A DNA stretch of 64,000 nt from Sciurus carolinensis (lineage: Eukaryota; Chordata; Mammalia; Rodentia; Sciuridae), in contig NC_062227.1 in assembly GCF_902686445.1 (NCBI RefSeq), forward strand, positions 24,854,777 to 24,918,776, read 5' to 3'. Shown here piece after piece: positions 10,906 to 22,354 of the stretch (positions are counted from its first letter, which is position 1; each line of letters opens with the position of its first letter). The translations under genes and the position numbers were made by a program. The notes under the pieces are model-generated. The model had not been told where the DNA came from. It saw only the letters and a program-made list of their open reading frames with translations, and did no database searches.

Positions 10906-13067
10906 AAATGATTCTGATGATAACAATTATTTTTCCTAATGAGGTGAAGAGTTTCCAGTTCAAATATATTTGGACTAAATTTAGGGAATCAAGATTTTGA
11001 TTGTAATTATTAAAAACACATTGTTAAAAATTGTTACTTTTTGATTTGCAGTAAATTTTCAGAAAGTGAACTTTGTAATATAAGATTTAATGCAGTTATG
11101 TGAGAGAAACAGGAATTCTTTAAGACAATGTTGGAGTAGAAACATCAGGCATTATTCCTCTAATAAATTATTCTAATTGATCGAATCATACGCTTTTCTA
11201 GACAAAAATTTCCATGTAAATATTTTCAAGTTAGATCCTGCAACTTTTGGTTTTATATTTAAAATCACTGGAGTTCCTAGGAAATGGGTTTGGAAAAAGT
11301 GTTTTTTGATTCCTAAAGAAGAGAATATTTTTGTTTGTGGATAATTGAAATGGATCTTGAGTGATCCAACCTTTCTTGAAGGTTAAGGGTTGAATTGGGT
11401 GATTAAAAAAAACTATTGTGACATATAATTACATACAAAACAATGCAAAAACAAGCAACCACCACCCCACATCAACCATACCATGAGATATAATTATTAA
11501 TGGGGAAACTGCAGGTTAAAAAAGAGAACATTGCCAGCCCCCCAGATCCTTCATGTGTCCCCATCTCCAGGTATCTTTCCTTTGAGAAAACTTATGATTC
11601 TCATTGTTTTTAGCAGCAAGGTGGGTCTCAATAATCTAGTTAGCCATTTCTGGAAATGGAAAATTCTGGGTGACTTTTTGAGAAGCCTCCTAATGTCACT
11701 ATTCAGTAATGATAAGTAAAGGTCAATATGAAGATGCTCCTGGAGGAACCACTAAGGGACACGAGAGAGTGGCGTGATGGCCAATGATCTCCACTGCACA
11801 TTAGGCAGAGCTCGCTGACCTGAAGGAAAAGAGCCTCCCACACACATTACATAATACTCACAAATGCTCCCATGATGAAGTCTACTTGTCTGGAATTAAC
11901 AAGGCTCCACTTTCCTTGGAACTGCTATGAATCACACCTCTCTCCATTTTCTTTCCTTTGCCTCTTCAAATCCGTCTCACACATCATTCACTCACTCACT
12001 CGGCAATTCTTCAGAGAGCTCTAGAGACTTACCAAATTTTACTTCTGCATTTCAAATTCCATTATAAACAAAGACCCTTTTCCTATTGATTTTGTCCTGG
12101 TTTTCTGGAAGCTCAAAATGATTCTTGGCTTCTCTACATCAATCTCAAAGTAATCTCTTTCTTTTCTCTTTGGAACTTCTTCAAACAAATCAGCATCATT
12201 GTGTCAACTTACTCCTCTAGCAGAAAGCCTTCATTCTACTCTTTAAAACCATCAATGATCTTAGAAATGTTTTCTTTAGATTTTTGTTGACTCTTTAAAG
12301 CAAGTAAAAGCAAGCCATCCAAATATTTAATTTATTTTTACTAGTACGAAGACCCAGAAAAAGCCCTTTCTTCTTGAGAGGTGAAGTTCTACTTTACAGT
12401 AACATTGTTGCTTCAAACAAAATTTCTTAAAATATAAGACTGCTCTCTTTTTATTTTTATTTGTTAAGAGGCAAGCACACTCAAAGCTGTCATTATTCAA
12501 CTGAGCTATATCAGTCGAAATGCATCTCTTCTTTTCTCCAAGATCAATGTAATACCATGCTGAAAAGGAAAATTATATCCATGTAGACAAAAAAAGGGTT
12601 TTTCAGAGGGACTGTTGAATGTCCTATGCTCTGTTTCTTTGAAGTATATATTTTCCACTCTGGAAAGGGCATACAGATCTTTGTAGGTGTTGCTTAAGGT
12701 CACAGACAATAGTCAATGACTATCAATTTTTCTTTCCAGGAGAAAAAAGAAATCATCACTTCAATATGTCCAAGGGTTTCTGGTTCATAAAGGGAACTTT
12801 CTGAATCTCCCATAAGATAAGTGATCAGATTTGCAAAGGCACAGTAATATTAACCATATCATCTTTTAAAAAAATACTAAGTCCTAGAGGTAAGTAAAGA
12901 CCTATTAATACAGGATTAAATAAAACTGTAATTTAGCCATATATTAGAAAGCAGATTCCCCTCAACTCACAAAGGGGCTGCATCCTGATGAACACATTTT
13001 AAATAAAAAATGTGTTTAATATACCTACCCTACCAAACATCAGAGCTTAACCTAGACAACATTTTTT
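10906..13067. other. Unique intergenic sequence
   Basis: About 2.2 kb without an identifiable gene or repeat. AT-rich with a few pyrimidine runs. Confidence 0.4.
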
Positions 13068-13325
13068 TTTTAACTGTACAAAGGAAAGAAGTTTATTTAG
13101 CTCACCATTTTGGAGACTGGAAGTCAAATTAGCTTAGGGAAGGATCTGGTGAAGTCCATTGTCTCCATAACCTTGTGGCAGAAGCATACCTTTTTGTCTG
13201 ATCTCTCTGGCTTCTCCTTAGAAAGCCTCCAGGATTCAATATTGGGAGCTCCATCTTGATGGCTTAATATAATCATTTCCCAAAGGTCTCACCTCTTTAA
13301 CACCACTATCAGTTTAAGTTTCCAC
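13068..13325 (-). mobile_element. MaLR LTR fragment, antisense
   Basis: After a T run, 'agtttatttagctcaccatt', 'tggagactggaagtc' and 'ggtctcacctctttaacacc' match the 3'-to-5' order of a MaLR/MST LTR. Incomplete at both ends. Confidence 0.5.
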
Positions 13326-13334
13326 CCTCTTTTT

Positions 13335-13970
13335 TTTTTTCTTTCCATATTTTTAAATTGGTGCATTATAATTATCCATAAAGTGGGTGTTTTAGTTAAC
13401 TTTTTCTTCACTGTGATCGAAAGACCTAACGAGAACAACTTAGACAAGGAAAAGCTTATTTTGGCTTATGGTTTCAGAGGTTCAGTCCATGAATGATCAA
13501 CTCCATAGCTTTGGGCCCAAAGTGAAGCAGAACATCATGGTGGAAGAGCATGGCTGAGGAAGTTACTCAGAACTTGGAAACCAGGAAGTAGAGTGAGCTC
13601 TGCTCACCAGGAACAGAAATATGAACACCAAAGTGATACCCACAGTGCCCTGCTTCCTCCAGTTACCACCCAGTTAATTTATATCAGTTACAATTGGGTT
13701 ACAACTCTCATAATCTAAGTGTTTTACTTCTGAACATTTTTGTATTGTTTCACACATAAGCTTTAGAGGGACAACTCCTATCTAACCCATAACAATAGGA
13801 TTAGTTATTAAATATTTGTACATGCACACAATATAACCATATAGCTTGTCCAATATAATTCCTCAGAATTTCCCCTTTGACTCCCCTCCTCCCTGCAGAT
13901 CTCTTTCCTCTATTCCACTGATCTCCCCAAGATTTTCATGAGATGATACAACTGCCTTTCTTCTCCTTTT
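13335..13970 (-). mobile_element. L1 3' UTR remnant, antisense, split by an LTR
   Basis: 13335-13387 ('ttttaaattggtgcattataattatcc') and 13800-13970 ('tacatgcacacaatataacc', 'ccctcctccctgcagatct', 'tccactgatctcc') are two pieces of the same sciurid L1 3' UTR type. The MaLR LTR at 13388-13794 separates them. Confidence 0.55.
13388..13794 (-). mobile_element. ERVL-MaLR solo LTR, antisense, inside L1
   Basis: It opens 'tgttttagttaactttttct' and closes 'ctaacccataaca'. Internal landmarks are 'agcttattttggcttatgg', 'ttcagaggttcagtccatga' and 'aacatcatggtggaagagc'. Likely decayed 5-bp TSDs are gtggg (left) and atagg (right). Confidence 0.85.
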
Positions 13971-14366
13971 TCCTCTCCAGCTTTCACATATGAGAGAAAA
14001 CACATGGCTCTTGACTTTCTATAAGCCTAGCCTACCTCAAACATGTTCAGAACACTGACATTAGTTAGCAGTTGGGCAAAAGTATCCAGCACAAAGTCTA
14101 TCTTATAATAAAGTGTTGAATAGCTTATATAATTTATTGAATACTGCATTGAAAGTGAAGATAAGAATGGTTGCATGGATATGCTTTTGTACCACCAGGA
14201 AGTTAAAAAACCGTAAATTGAACCACCACAAGTTGGGAGTTGTGTGTACTCTGTAACTCTTTTGGAAGATATGTATGTCTGTATTCAGAGGCAGGAACAC
14301 ATCTAAATGACACTGTGGCTTAAATGCAGATTACAAAATAATATATATAATTCTGTAGTTTGAAAT

Positions 14367-14428
<62 letters not shown>

Positions 14429-16190
14429 GGCATAGAGAGATACTGAAAGTTGTTTCCCCAAATGTTTAGAATGCCTTACTCTGGGTGCTGGGATTAGAAA
14501 TAATGTTCACTTTCTTCACACCGTTTTAGACTTTCTCAAGTTTACATTTAGATGATTGTTTTATGCTATGATTTTGCCAAAATTAAGATCCATTGAGGAC
14601 TACCTATATTGCTTGATTTTTCCTCCAAAGACCATCTTATATTTAAAAACCAGAAATGTAATAATTGCCTTTATTTTGGAAAATGTTACCTAATTGATTC
14701 AGTTCTTTATTTTGTTTCAGTAATACCAAAGTGACTAGAAAGTAAGGTAGAGAGACTTAGCAGAAGAATTACCTTCAGTGTCAACTGTACAATGACTCAA
14801 AAAAGTTTCTATGCTTAAAATGAAAATATACATATAGGCATGTGCACGTGCATGCATACACACATACACACATATGCCAGGAATAGATTTTGATTTGGGT
14901 ATTTCTATCAAAAGTTTTCAAACTTGCATTAAATATAAAAGATAAATGACAATGAAATAACTAATCAATACTTGATATTTCTAGAACTATATTATTGCTC
15001 TATTAAAGCCATAGCAGAAACTTAGTATTAAAAATGTGAAAAGCACTTTGACTTCTTGTCCTCTTAATGTTTCTGGAAACTATTTTGGAAGACTGCCAAG
15101 CATGTGTTCAACAAATGTTTTACACTAGAAATGTTTGCCATAATCACAAACTGATTGAATAACCACGAAAATTTCTGTGTTCCTTTGTCCATATGCTTCA
15201 ACGTTGTGTTCATTTGCTTAAAATATGTGCTTTGTTGTAAGCTAAAATCAGGTTCACATGTGTTGAAAAATAAAGAGCTTGTGGATTCTCATAGCTATAT
15301 TGTTGGAATATGAGATCTGTAAAAGATTATAGAAATAAGTTAATAATCGTTTGGCATGAAGTGAAAAGAAAGCTATATATGGGATATGTTTTCATAGTAA
15401 GAACATTTGATTTTGGTCAAATCCATGTCAAAGAGGAATTAGAATTCATTTCAGTGTTGCTATGCCTAGGATTTGGACAGCCAGATTATTTTAATTGGAA
15501 ACATATTTTCACATTCCAAATTACTTACTTTCAGACACAAAGTTTCCATTTCAAACACTGGCCTCAGTCAGCAAACCCCTCCTTTATCTGAAAACCTCAA
15601 CTATCCAGTTCACTACTGACAATCAGGAACAAAACAGAAAAAGGCTCCTGAACACAAAATGCAAGTCCTAAATCCTCTGATAGACAGTCCTTCCCTTGGA
15701 AGTCTGGAATAGATAGACACCCACAAATGCAGTAAGGACTCTTAAAAGTCAAACTGAAAAACACCATGAAGTAGTGACTGCTGGCATTACGGTAGTACAA
15801 GAGGAAACTACAGAGTTATACAGCAGGCACCATGATCACAACTTGGAAGTCTGGAGCCATTTCTTTTGCAGGATCAGCATATTCCTTGAGGTGGTGCTGA
15901 TTATGAAGTACAGTAGTGAATACTGACTACTTGCTCCCCAAATAGACGCCCTCCAACCTTGCTGCTTGGATTGGGCCACCAGTGGCTCTCAGTACTCCAG
16001 AGGATTGGCTATAACTTGCCACCTATGAAATATATGGATGACAATTCTAAAGAGAAGTATCACTAATGACCTACCCTCATCTGTTCTTCTGGTATTATCC
16101 TCACTGCTGGTATTTATATGAATTAATAGGATGAAAAGTTCAAGCATATCATTTCAGCACAGAAAAGTGAAAACATGACTCAAATGAGTA
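13971..16190. other. Unique AT-rich sequence
   Basis: About 2.2 kb with no gene recognised. It contains the (TA)n tract annotated separately and a mixed CA/CATA stretch near 14850-14875. Confidence 0.4.
14369..14421. repeat. (TA)n microsatellite
   Basis: About 26 uninterrupted TA units ending in 'catgtatg'. Confidence 0.95.
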
Positions 16191-16535
16191 TAAGTTAACT
16201 ATTCCTTATTCAAAGTGCTTGGAGCCAGAAACATTTGGAATTTCAGATTTATTTTCTTTTTGGAGTTTGGAGTATTTGCATATACATAATGAGGTATCTT
16301 GGGGATGTGACCCAAGTCTAAACATGAAATTCCTTCATGTTTCATATATACTTCATGCACACAGTCTGAGGGTAATTTTATGCCATATTTTAGTGAACAC
16401 AAGTCTTGACAGGACCCATCACCAAAGGTCAGGTGTGGAACTTCCCACAGGTGGCAAGAGATCAGAGCTCAAAAATCAGGTCAGATTTTATAGCATTTCA
16501 GATTTCTGAATTTTGGATCAGAGATTTTCAACCTG
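16191..16535. mobile_element. Tigger-type (mariner superfamily) non-autonomous DNA transposon
   Basis: The ends are decayed inverted repeats: 'agttaactattccttattc' on the left and 'gatcagagattttcaacctg' on the right, next to TA dinucleotides. The interior ('tatttgcatatacataatga', 'cttggggatgtgacccaagt', 'aaaggtcaggtgtggaac', 'catttcagatttctgaattt') matches the ancient mammalian Tigger family whose TIR reads like CAGGTTGAGCATCCCT. The subfamily is not certain. Confidence 0.7.
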
Positions 16536-16687
16536 TATATATTTTGGCCTGGGGCATTTTCACTTTTATATCATGAGACATTTCTAGTTTTTCTTATGGA
16601 AAAAAAATTGGTCACTTAGGATGTAACTGGTTTTTAATTGGAGCTCAGAAAAAGGATACTGTGATTTGTAAGCATCTCATCAGGTTC

Positions 16688-16717
16688 CACTAGAGGAAAA
16701 TCTCTTTTCCTCTAGTG
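16688..16717. repeat. Perfect 13-bp inverted repeat, 4-base loop
   Basis: Arm CACTAGAGGAAAA at 16688-16700, loop TCTC, exact complementary arm at 16705-16717. Confidence 0.9.
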
Positions 16718-16983
16718 AGGAAAAAGAAGTTTGTTTTCAAATCAGTAAAAGCAAAAAAGAAGAAAGAAAACAAAACAGGGATCTGATCTGGACTTTGCAA
16801 ACAAGATTTTTTTTTTTTTTTAAATTACAGAACATAGCAGCAAAGACCATTATTAGAATCACCTCACTCAGACCTCATCAACTTATATGTGAAGGTGTGC
16901 ACCACTGACCTGTCATGTCAACCACAAATAACAAAGCACAAGAACATGGGAATTGGTAAAATGAAATTTACAGAACATTATCA

Positions 16984-17080
16984 GGGACTGTGGATGTAGC
17001 TCAGTGGTAGGGCACTTTCCTAGCGTGGGAGAGGCCCAGGCCCTGGGTTCAATTCCAGATACTGCAAAAAGCAAACAAAT
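16984..17080 (+). mobile_element. ID-like SINE
   Basis: 'ctgtggatgtagctcagtgg', 'ccctgggttcaattccagat' and 'actgcaaaaagcaaacaaa'. Moderately diverged. Confidence 0.85.
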
Positions 17081-17909
17081 CATTCAACAACACTAACAAT
17101 AGACGCTCTTTCCTTGAGGGATTTTTAAAAGCATAAGTATTTTTCTTCTTTCAAAGAAAAAAAGAGGTGTAATTTAACTTAAAAATTTATTTTGCAAGTT
17201 TGAAATTTTATGATGGAAATGTTTAGCATTTGCCTCTTACTTCTGCTGCTGGGGAGGAGGATGGTGATGTTTTCTTATAGCAATTGAGAGTTCCTGACTA
17301 GTACTAACAAGAACAACATCTTTCTCCTGATGCTTTTGTGTGGTTCTATCATCCTGGATTAAGTGAGTAATCAGAGTATCCCATCTTGCTAAGTGGGGAA
17401 CCACAGGTCTCACCAACCTAGATTTTTCTATCTAGAATCAGTCTAGAGTTTGTAATAGCCTTGATTGAAATTATGATTATTAATTCTGAATATGGAGATG
17501 TTTTTATTGAATGATGAGTGCAGTTAGCCGCCTTTGTCATGCAGAACAGGAGAGAGTGCTAAGACTTAAAAATATTAGACTGTGCTAGAGGAAAACTAGG
17601 CAGATGGTTCTGAATCTAGTCTCTTTCTCCTTGCTCTCCTTTCCTTAAGATGCTTTCTCTCCCCAGTGGGACATAACTGGGACTGTTAGACACAAAGTGG
17701 ACAAAGAGGTTTACGGTAGGCACTTACTCCTAATACAAATGCAGTCACAGGGGCAAGTCAGGGGAAGCAAAGAGAACAGAGATAGGAGAAAAAAAGGATC
17801 AGTAAGCCATAGGGAAAGAAAAAGAAAGGTTCCATTTCTGCGTTTTCTGAAATGTAACCATTCAGACTAACAGCAGTGAATATCAATCTGCAGTTATCAG
17901 TACTTTTAG
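17081..17909. other. Unique intergenic sequence
   Basis: No gene or repeat identified. Confidence 0.4.
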
Positions 17910-18118
17910 AGGGGCGCAGTAGCACATGCTTATAAGCCCAGCAATTCAGGAGGCTGAGTCAGGATGATTGCAGGTTTAAGGTCTCAGCAACTTAGCAAGG
18001 CCCTCAGCAACTTAGTGAGAGACTCTGTCTCAAAAAAAAAACTAAAAGGGGCTGGGGATGTGGCTCAGTAGATCAGTGCCTGAGAGTTCAATCCCCCTCC
18101 TCCCCCCCAAAAAAAAAG
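17910..18118 (+). mobile_element. Dimeric B1/Alu-like + ID-like SINE
   Basis: Left monomer 'ggcgcagtagcacatgctta ... aggaggctgagtcaggatg'. It contains an internal duplication of 'ctcagcaactta'. Right monomer 'ggggctggggatgtggctca', ending in a C/A-rich tail. Confidence 0.9.
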
Positions 18119-18671
18119 TACCTTAAAAATTTTTGAGGTTTGAAATGCTAATTCTAAATTCAATGATCATATACTTGTAAATATTATTCAGACTATATTT
18201 GTCAAGGGCACTTGTTTTCTACTTTTGTGATCAGGAAAACATGGGTGAAGATCTGTAATACTTGCCTGAGTTTTTTTTGTAAACATGTCCTTCTTAGAAA
18301 TAAGAAGACTTCCTTGAGCACACATCCCAATTCCCTGACCCTAGACTAGCTCACTGTTCCTTCTCCCCTTCCTCCAGGTCTTCCCGCTTAGGTGCCACTT
18401 CTAGGAAGATTCTCTGAACTTTAAGTCTGAATTTAGGAATGCACAATACGCCCCCTTAGCACTCTGCATAGTTGCGTTTCCAAGTTCTTAACACACTATA
18501 TTGTGACAGGCTGTTCCTTAGATTTATTTCTGTTGGACTTTAAACTCCATGAGGACAACAAAATGATAATAATGAACACAGGTTTCAGAATAATAAAATA
18601 GTTGTTGCAGTGCATACTATGAACTACGTGTAATTCCGAATATTTTGTGTATACTAATACATCTGATCTTT

Positions 18672-18844
18672 GGTACAACAGGAAACCAGAGCAGAGGCAG
18701 GTTATCTTTCCCAAGATCACACAGCTAGTAAATGGTGATCCAGAATTGGAATCCTGGCCATTCTTTGAAGCAATGATGCTTTTCACCATAATAAGGTGTT
18801 GCATCTGAAATCAGAGAGTCTTGGGTTCTAGAACAAAGTCAGCC
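18672..18844. repeat. Diverged local duplication, copy A (MIR-containing)
   Basis: Aligns collinearly with 27540-27715. Shared words include 'gcaggttatctttccca', 'tcacaca' and, across a MIR/MIR junction, 'aggtgttgc', then 'gagag.gtctt' and 'tctag', ending in 'gtcagcc'. Its left half is an antisense MIR core ('aagatcacacagctagtaaa'). Confidence 0.6.
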
Positions 18845-19020
18845 TCTTATAAGCTTTTAAATTACTTAACCTGAGTGAACATCAACTTTCTCATCCAGAA
18901 AGTGGAAGGAAACAATAACATTTACTTCAAGGAGTTGAGAGAATTCAATGAGACAATGCCATTGGTAGGCAATGTGCTCAGTATAGTCCTTGTCATACAA
19001 TAAATGCTCAATAATTATTC
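18795..19020 (+). mobile_element. MIR
   Basis: 'gtcttgggttctagaac', 'aaattacttaacctgag', 'tctcatccagaaagtgg' and 'caataaatgctcaataatt' follow the MIR consensus order. Confidence 0.55.
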
Positions 19021-20183
19021 ATCTGTTGTCATTTGAGATTTATTATTCTCTTCCTTTTCCTCCTCTTCCTTTCCTTTTCACCTCCTTACTCTTCAGAATT
19101 GTGTCAACATCTCTAAATTGTTAACATAGTGGATATTGATATACATCTTATAAATGAAGAAATAGAGGAATGGGTGAGTGAATGAATGAATGAAATAGCA
19201 GGTAAATATTCTTGGAAGTCAATTTGCTTGAGTATTCTCTGTCTGCCATATTTTTTCTCTTCAGCAGACTGAGGGTGATCTGCCTGTAACATCTGCAACC
19301 CTGGACAGGAGTTGCCCTGTCAATCAGTTGTACCATTTTTCCTTTAGAGCAGCACACTCTGCTGAAGAACAAGACTTTTCTAGATTAAAAACTTGGTTAA
19401 AAGTGGGTAACTTGCCAGGTTGTCCTGCTAGGAGCACAGTGTCGGCCCTCAGGATCCAATTGCTTTGGGAATGCCTAAAATACTAAGAAATGCAACTTAG
19501 GCCTCGATTATTAACTAAGTGTTCAAAAGTTTTCAAACAATCTCAAGAATTTACCTTCAATTGGACACAATGGACCTATCAAAAGTTTACTGAACTAGAA
19601 CAAGATCATGCAAGCATCTTGCAAGGCCATCGCTATTACATTATGTGCTTGAATATTAATTTAAACAATAGTAATGTAAATAGTTATTGTGATAAGTGCT
19701 TGAATGTGCAAATCTCTATTCTTTTGGAGCTTGTAGCTCCAAAAGTGTCAACATTTTTAATCTGCCAGATTTTACTGAGCCAAACATGATATTCTTTGCT
19801 AAACACACCCACTGGTTAAACATAAGCCAGAAACCAACAGCAAATGCAGTCCAGGCATTCCTGAATCAAATACCTTTGTGGAGGAAAATGATAAAAATCT
19901 CAGGTGTTCTCATTCTTGGCAAGTACTTCTATTTTTTCTTTAGTGTTTTCTTTTAGGGAGTATTCTTACATAGGAAGAATTTCCTTTAATGTATGAATTT
20001 TACTGCTTCCCATTTTCTACTACTCCCATGGGAATTGACAAAACTTGTCATTTTATCATATAGTCCGTGGGTAAGACTCCTGTGTCGCTCATTCCTGAGC
20101 TTGTGTTCCTCTGTGAATGCTGGAGATTTGAGTGGGTACCTACTGGGCAGACATGGCATGTGCCCAGCAGAGAAAACACAGTT
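19021..20183. other. Unique intergenic sequence
   Basis: No gene recognised. A short GAAT-repeat run sits near 19178-19195. A perfect 10-bp hairpin lies at 19721-19745. Confidence 0.4.
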
Positions 20184-20290
20184 TCTAATGAAACTTAAAT
20201 AATTTCCAAGGTCTCCACAAATATATTTAAATTATTTATCTCTTTATTTATAGAAATCAAAAGTTAGATTAATTATATAAACCACAACTG
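20184..20290 (+). repeat. ~107-bp duplicated unit, intact copy
   Basis: Runs from 'tctaatgaaacttaaataat' to 'aaaccacaactg'. A second copy starts at 20984 and resumes at 25039 after a ~4-kb insertion. I estimate about 85% identity by eye. Confidence 0.75.
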
Positions 20291-20983
20291 ATCAGGTCAA
20301 CTTGGCTATTTTTGCTGAGGTTTGCCTGTTTCTCTTTGTCCCTTGGTTCCCTCTGTAGCTTCTCTTTTTAGTGTTTCTCCTGGTTTCATTGTGGCTGGTA
20401 GTGGTTTGGTTTTGAGGAATATATAGTTCTTGTCTTTCTGCTTTTGGTTTCTTAATCTCAAATGACAACTAAAGAGAAACCCAAATTTGGGGACCATGGT
20501 ATTTTAGAAGAATCCCTCCCCAGATTGCTCCACTGTTCAGGTGTAACACTCAGAACCTTGGGCAGAGACTCGCCCTGAGCAGCAGGCATATTGTTGCCCT
20601 AGTGGACTAAATTGCTGGACCAAAGAAAGTAAATTATTTGTTTCAACTTGACTCTTTGGCACTTTACATTGGTCCATTTCTTTTTAAAAAGAGTTCACTT
20701 ACTATAATCAATTTTTGCATATTCCTAACAGAATTTGAGATTTGCCTTCTGTACTAGTTTATCTTTGATTTTTTTTTTTTTTTGGCTCTATCCAGTGCCA
20801 TGAAAATATGGATGATAGAAAATCAGAAAATAAGAAAGAAAGAAAAGAAAAAACTCAGTGGGATTCAGTTTCAAACATCAAGATCATGATATTTCTGTTA
20901 TTACCTGAGAAGAGTAGTAGGGTAAATACCTCTGCTGCTACAAGATTCTTATGTGTTTATTGGAGTTATGCATTATTATCTTA
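20291..20983. other. Sequence between the duplicated units
   Basis: No family recognised. Contains a T run at about 20768-20783. ORFs here are short and featureless. Confidence 0.4.
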
Positions 20984-21046
20984 TCTAATGAAATTTAGAC
21001 AATTTCCAGTGCCTCCACAAATAGATTTAAATTATTTATCTCTTTT
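20984..21046 (+). repeat. Left half of the second ~107-bp unit
   Basis: 'tctaatgaaatttagacaat' through 'ttaaattatttatctcttt' matches 20184-20246. The match stops where the antisense L1 tail begins and continues at 25039-25085. Confidence 0.75.
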
Positions 21047-21071
21047 ATTATTATTTTTTTATTTAGCTTTT
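21047..21071 (-). mobile_element. 3' tip of the antisense L1 (with left 16-bp TSD)
   Basis: T/A-rich L1 tail followed by TTTTTATTTAGCTTTT at 21056-21071. The same 16 bases recur at 24214-24229, where the L1 body resumes, so this tip was separated from its L1 by the insertion at 21072-24213. Confidence 0.75.
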
Positions 21072-21075
21072 TTTT

Positions 21076-21202
21076 ACCCTATGTAAATTTATGATTACAC
21101 AAATGATATGCCTTTATGCCATGTACAAACAGAGAAACATGTATCCCATTTGTTTACAATAAAAAAATAAATAAATAAATAAATAAAACAAAAAAAAAAA
21201 AA
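21076..21202 (+). mobile_element. L1 3' UTR end, sense, with A-rich tail
   Basis: 'accctatgtaaatttatgat' through 'catttgtttacaataaaa' parallels, in the opposite sense, the L1 3' UTR present at 24232-24335. It ends in an (AAAT)n/A-rich tail. Confidence 0.6.
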
Positions 21203-21255
21203 CTGGTAACATTCTCTAATGAAACCAAAATAAATAAATAAATAAATAAATTAGA

Positions 21256-21330
21256 AAGAGCTGGGAATGTAGCTTAGTGGTAAAATGCCCCTGGGTTTGA
21301 ATCCCAGTATCAAGAAAAAAAATAAAGTCC
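21256..21330 (+). mobile_element. ID-like right monomer
   Basis: 'gagctgggaatgtagcttag', 'cccctgggtttgaatcccag', then an A-rich tail. It corresponds to the right half of the dimeric SINE. An (AAAT)n run lies just upstream. Confidence 0.8.
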
Positions 21331-21639
21331 GGGTATAATCATTCATTAGGGATTGCACAATTGTGATATTTTAATCCTTCCAGTCCTTCTTAATTTAATA
21401 GTTACAATTTATTCATAAACAGTCTTCCCTGATTGCCTATATGGTTTACCTAAGATATATTTATCATTGCAAAGGTGGGATAGCCACTTTTTTCTCTTCA
21501 TTTACCAGTTTTCAAAATAAAGAATGAATTCATTACAATTTATTTAGAGCCCATCAAAGGTGTCCATTGGACTTGATTTTTTAAAATATTACAAATTTAT
21601 GGTTTCAGATATATTTGGTGAGTTTGAATCCATTGCGCT

Positions 21640-21893
21640 AGTAATTGTTATTGATCCCAGTTTCGGTTAATGGGAGCCTCTTTGACTCTTCTGTCCTTTT
21701 GATATCAACCCTAACATCCTTACTAGGCTTTTTACTGTCTGGTGTATAATATAACATTGCAGATCCATCTTGTACATTTCCTTACCAGGTGCCCAGATCT
21801 AGAATCAGCCCTTTTTCTAAGAAGCCCTGGTTCCTTTTAGTAAAATGACATTTACAGACTGCATTCTGTGTGTGAGGTCTGCTTGCTCCGGAG
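21640..21893. mobile_element. Ancient L1M-like interspersed repeat fragment
   Basis: 'tgactcttctgtccttttga', 'catcttgtacatttcct', 'agaatcagccctttttcta' and 'agccctggttccttttagta' match a segment common in old mammalian L1 (L1M) copies. Identification is from memory of the family and the subfamily is unassigned. Confidence 0.45.
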
Positions 21894-21964
21894 TTGATTT
21901 TGTTTTCTAGAAACTGTTTTTTTGTTGTTGTTGTTGTTTTTTTAACAGGACAACAACCCATGAG

Positions 21965-21967
<3 letters not shown>

Positions 21968-22004
<37 letters not shown>
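21968..22004. repeat. (GT)n microsatellite
   Basis: About 18 uninterrupted GT units next to the antisense SINE. Confidence 0.95.
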
Positions 22005-22006
<2 letters not shown>

Positions 22007-22132
22007 ATGCCTGTGGGCAAGGCAGGGGCCAGGAATTGAACCCAGGGCAAGGCAGGGACTGGGAATTGAACCCAGGATCTTCCTTATGTTAAGCAAGCAC
22101 TGTACCACTGAGTCATGTCACCAGCCCATTTA
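22005..22132 (-). mobile_element. ID-like SINE, antisense, with internal tandem duplication
   Basis: 'gggaattgaacccaggatct' and 'gcaagcactgtaccactgag' are the reverse-complement B-box and A-box. The segment 'gggcaaggcaggg..(a)ggaattgaaccca' occurs twice in tandem (about 22015-22045 and 22046-22075). Confidence 0.8.
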
Positions 22133-22139
22133 AACTCCT

Positions 22140-22226
22140 AATGACCTTCCTTCCTTGATGGAGTCTCACTATGTTACCCAGGCTGACCTCAAACTCCTGA
22201 TGCTCCTGCCTCAGTCTCCAAGGTAC
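22140..22226 (-). mobile_element. 7SL-derived SINE fragment, antisense
   Basis: 'ggagtctcactatgttaccc', 'aggctgacctcaaactcctg' and 'ctcctgcctcagtctcc' are the antisense Alu/B1-like core. Both ends are truncated. Confidence 0.75.
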
Positions 22227-22354
22227 TTAATGATATTTCTATTAGGACTTAAGACTTTCTACCTAATATTGATTTTATAGCCATACTTCCTTTCTTCCAT
22301 ATCAAACATCCCATGATGCATGAAAAATGGTTTTAGAATAACAATACCAGAACA

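Noticed and set aside
19490..19789. Possible retroviral pol remnant (FTFNWTQWTYQKFTELEQ)
   Set aside because: The resemblance to the reverse-transcriptase region is limited to a few aromatic and Gln positions, and the expected downstream motifs are absent.
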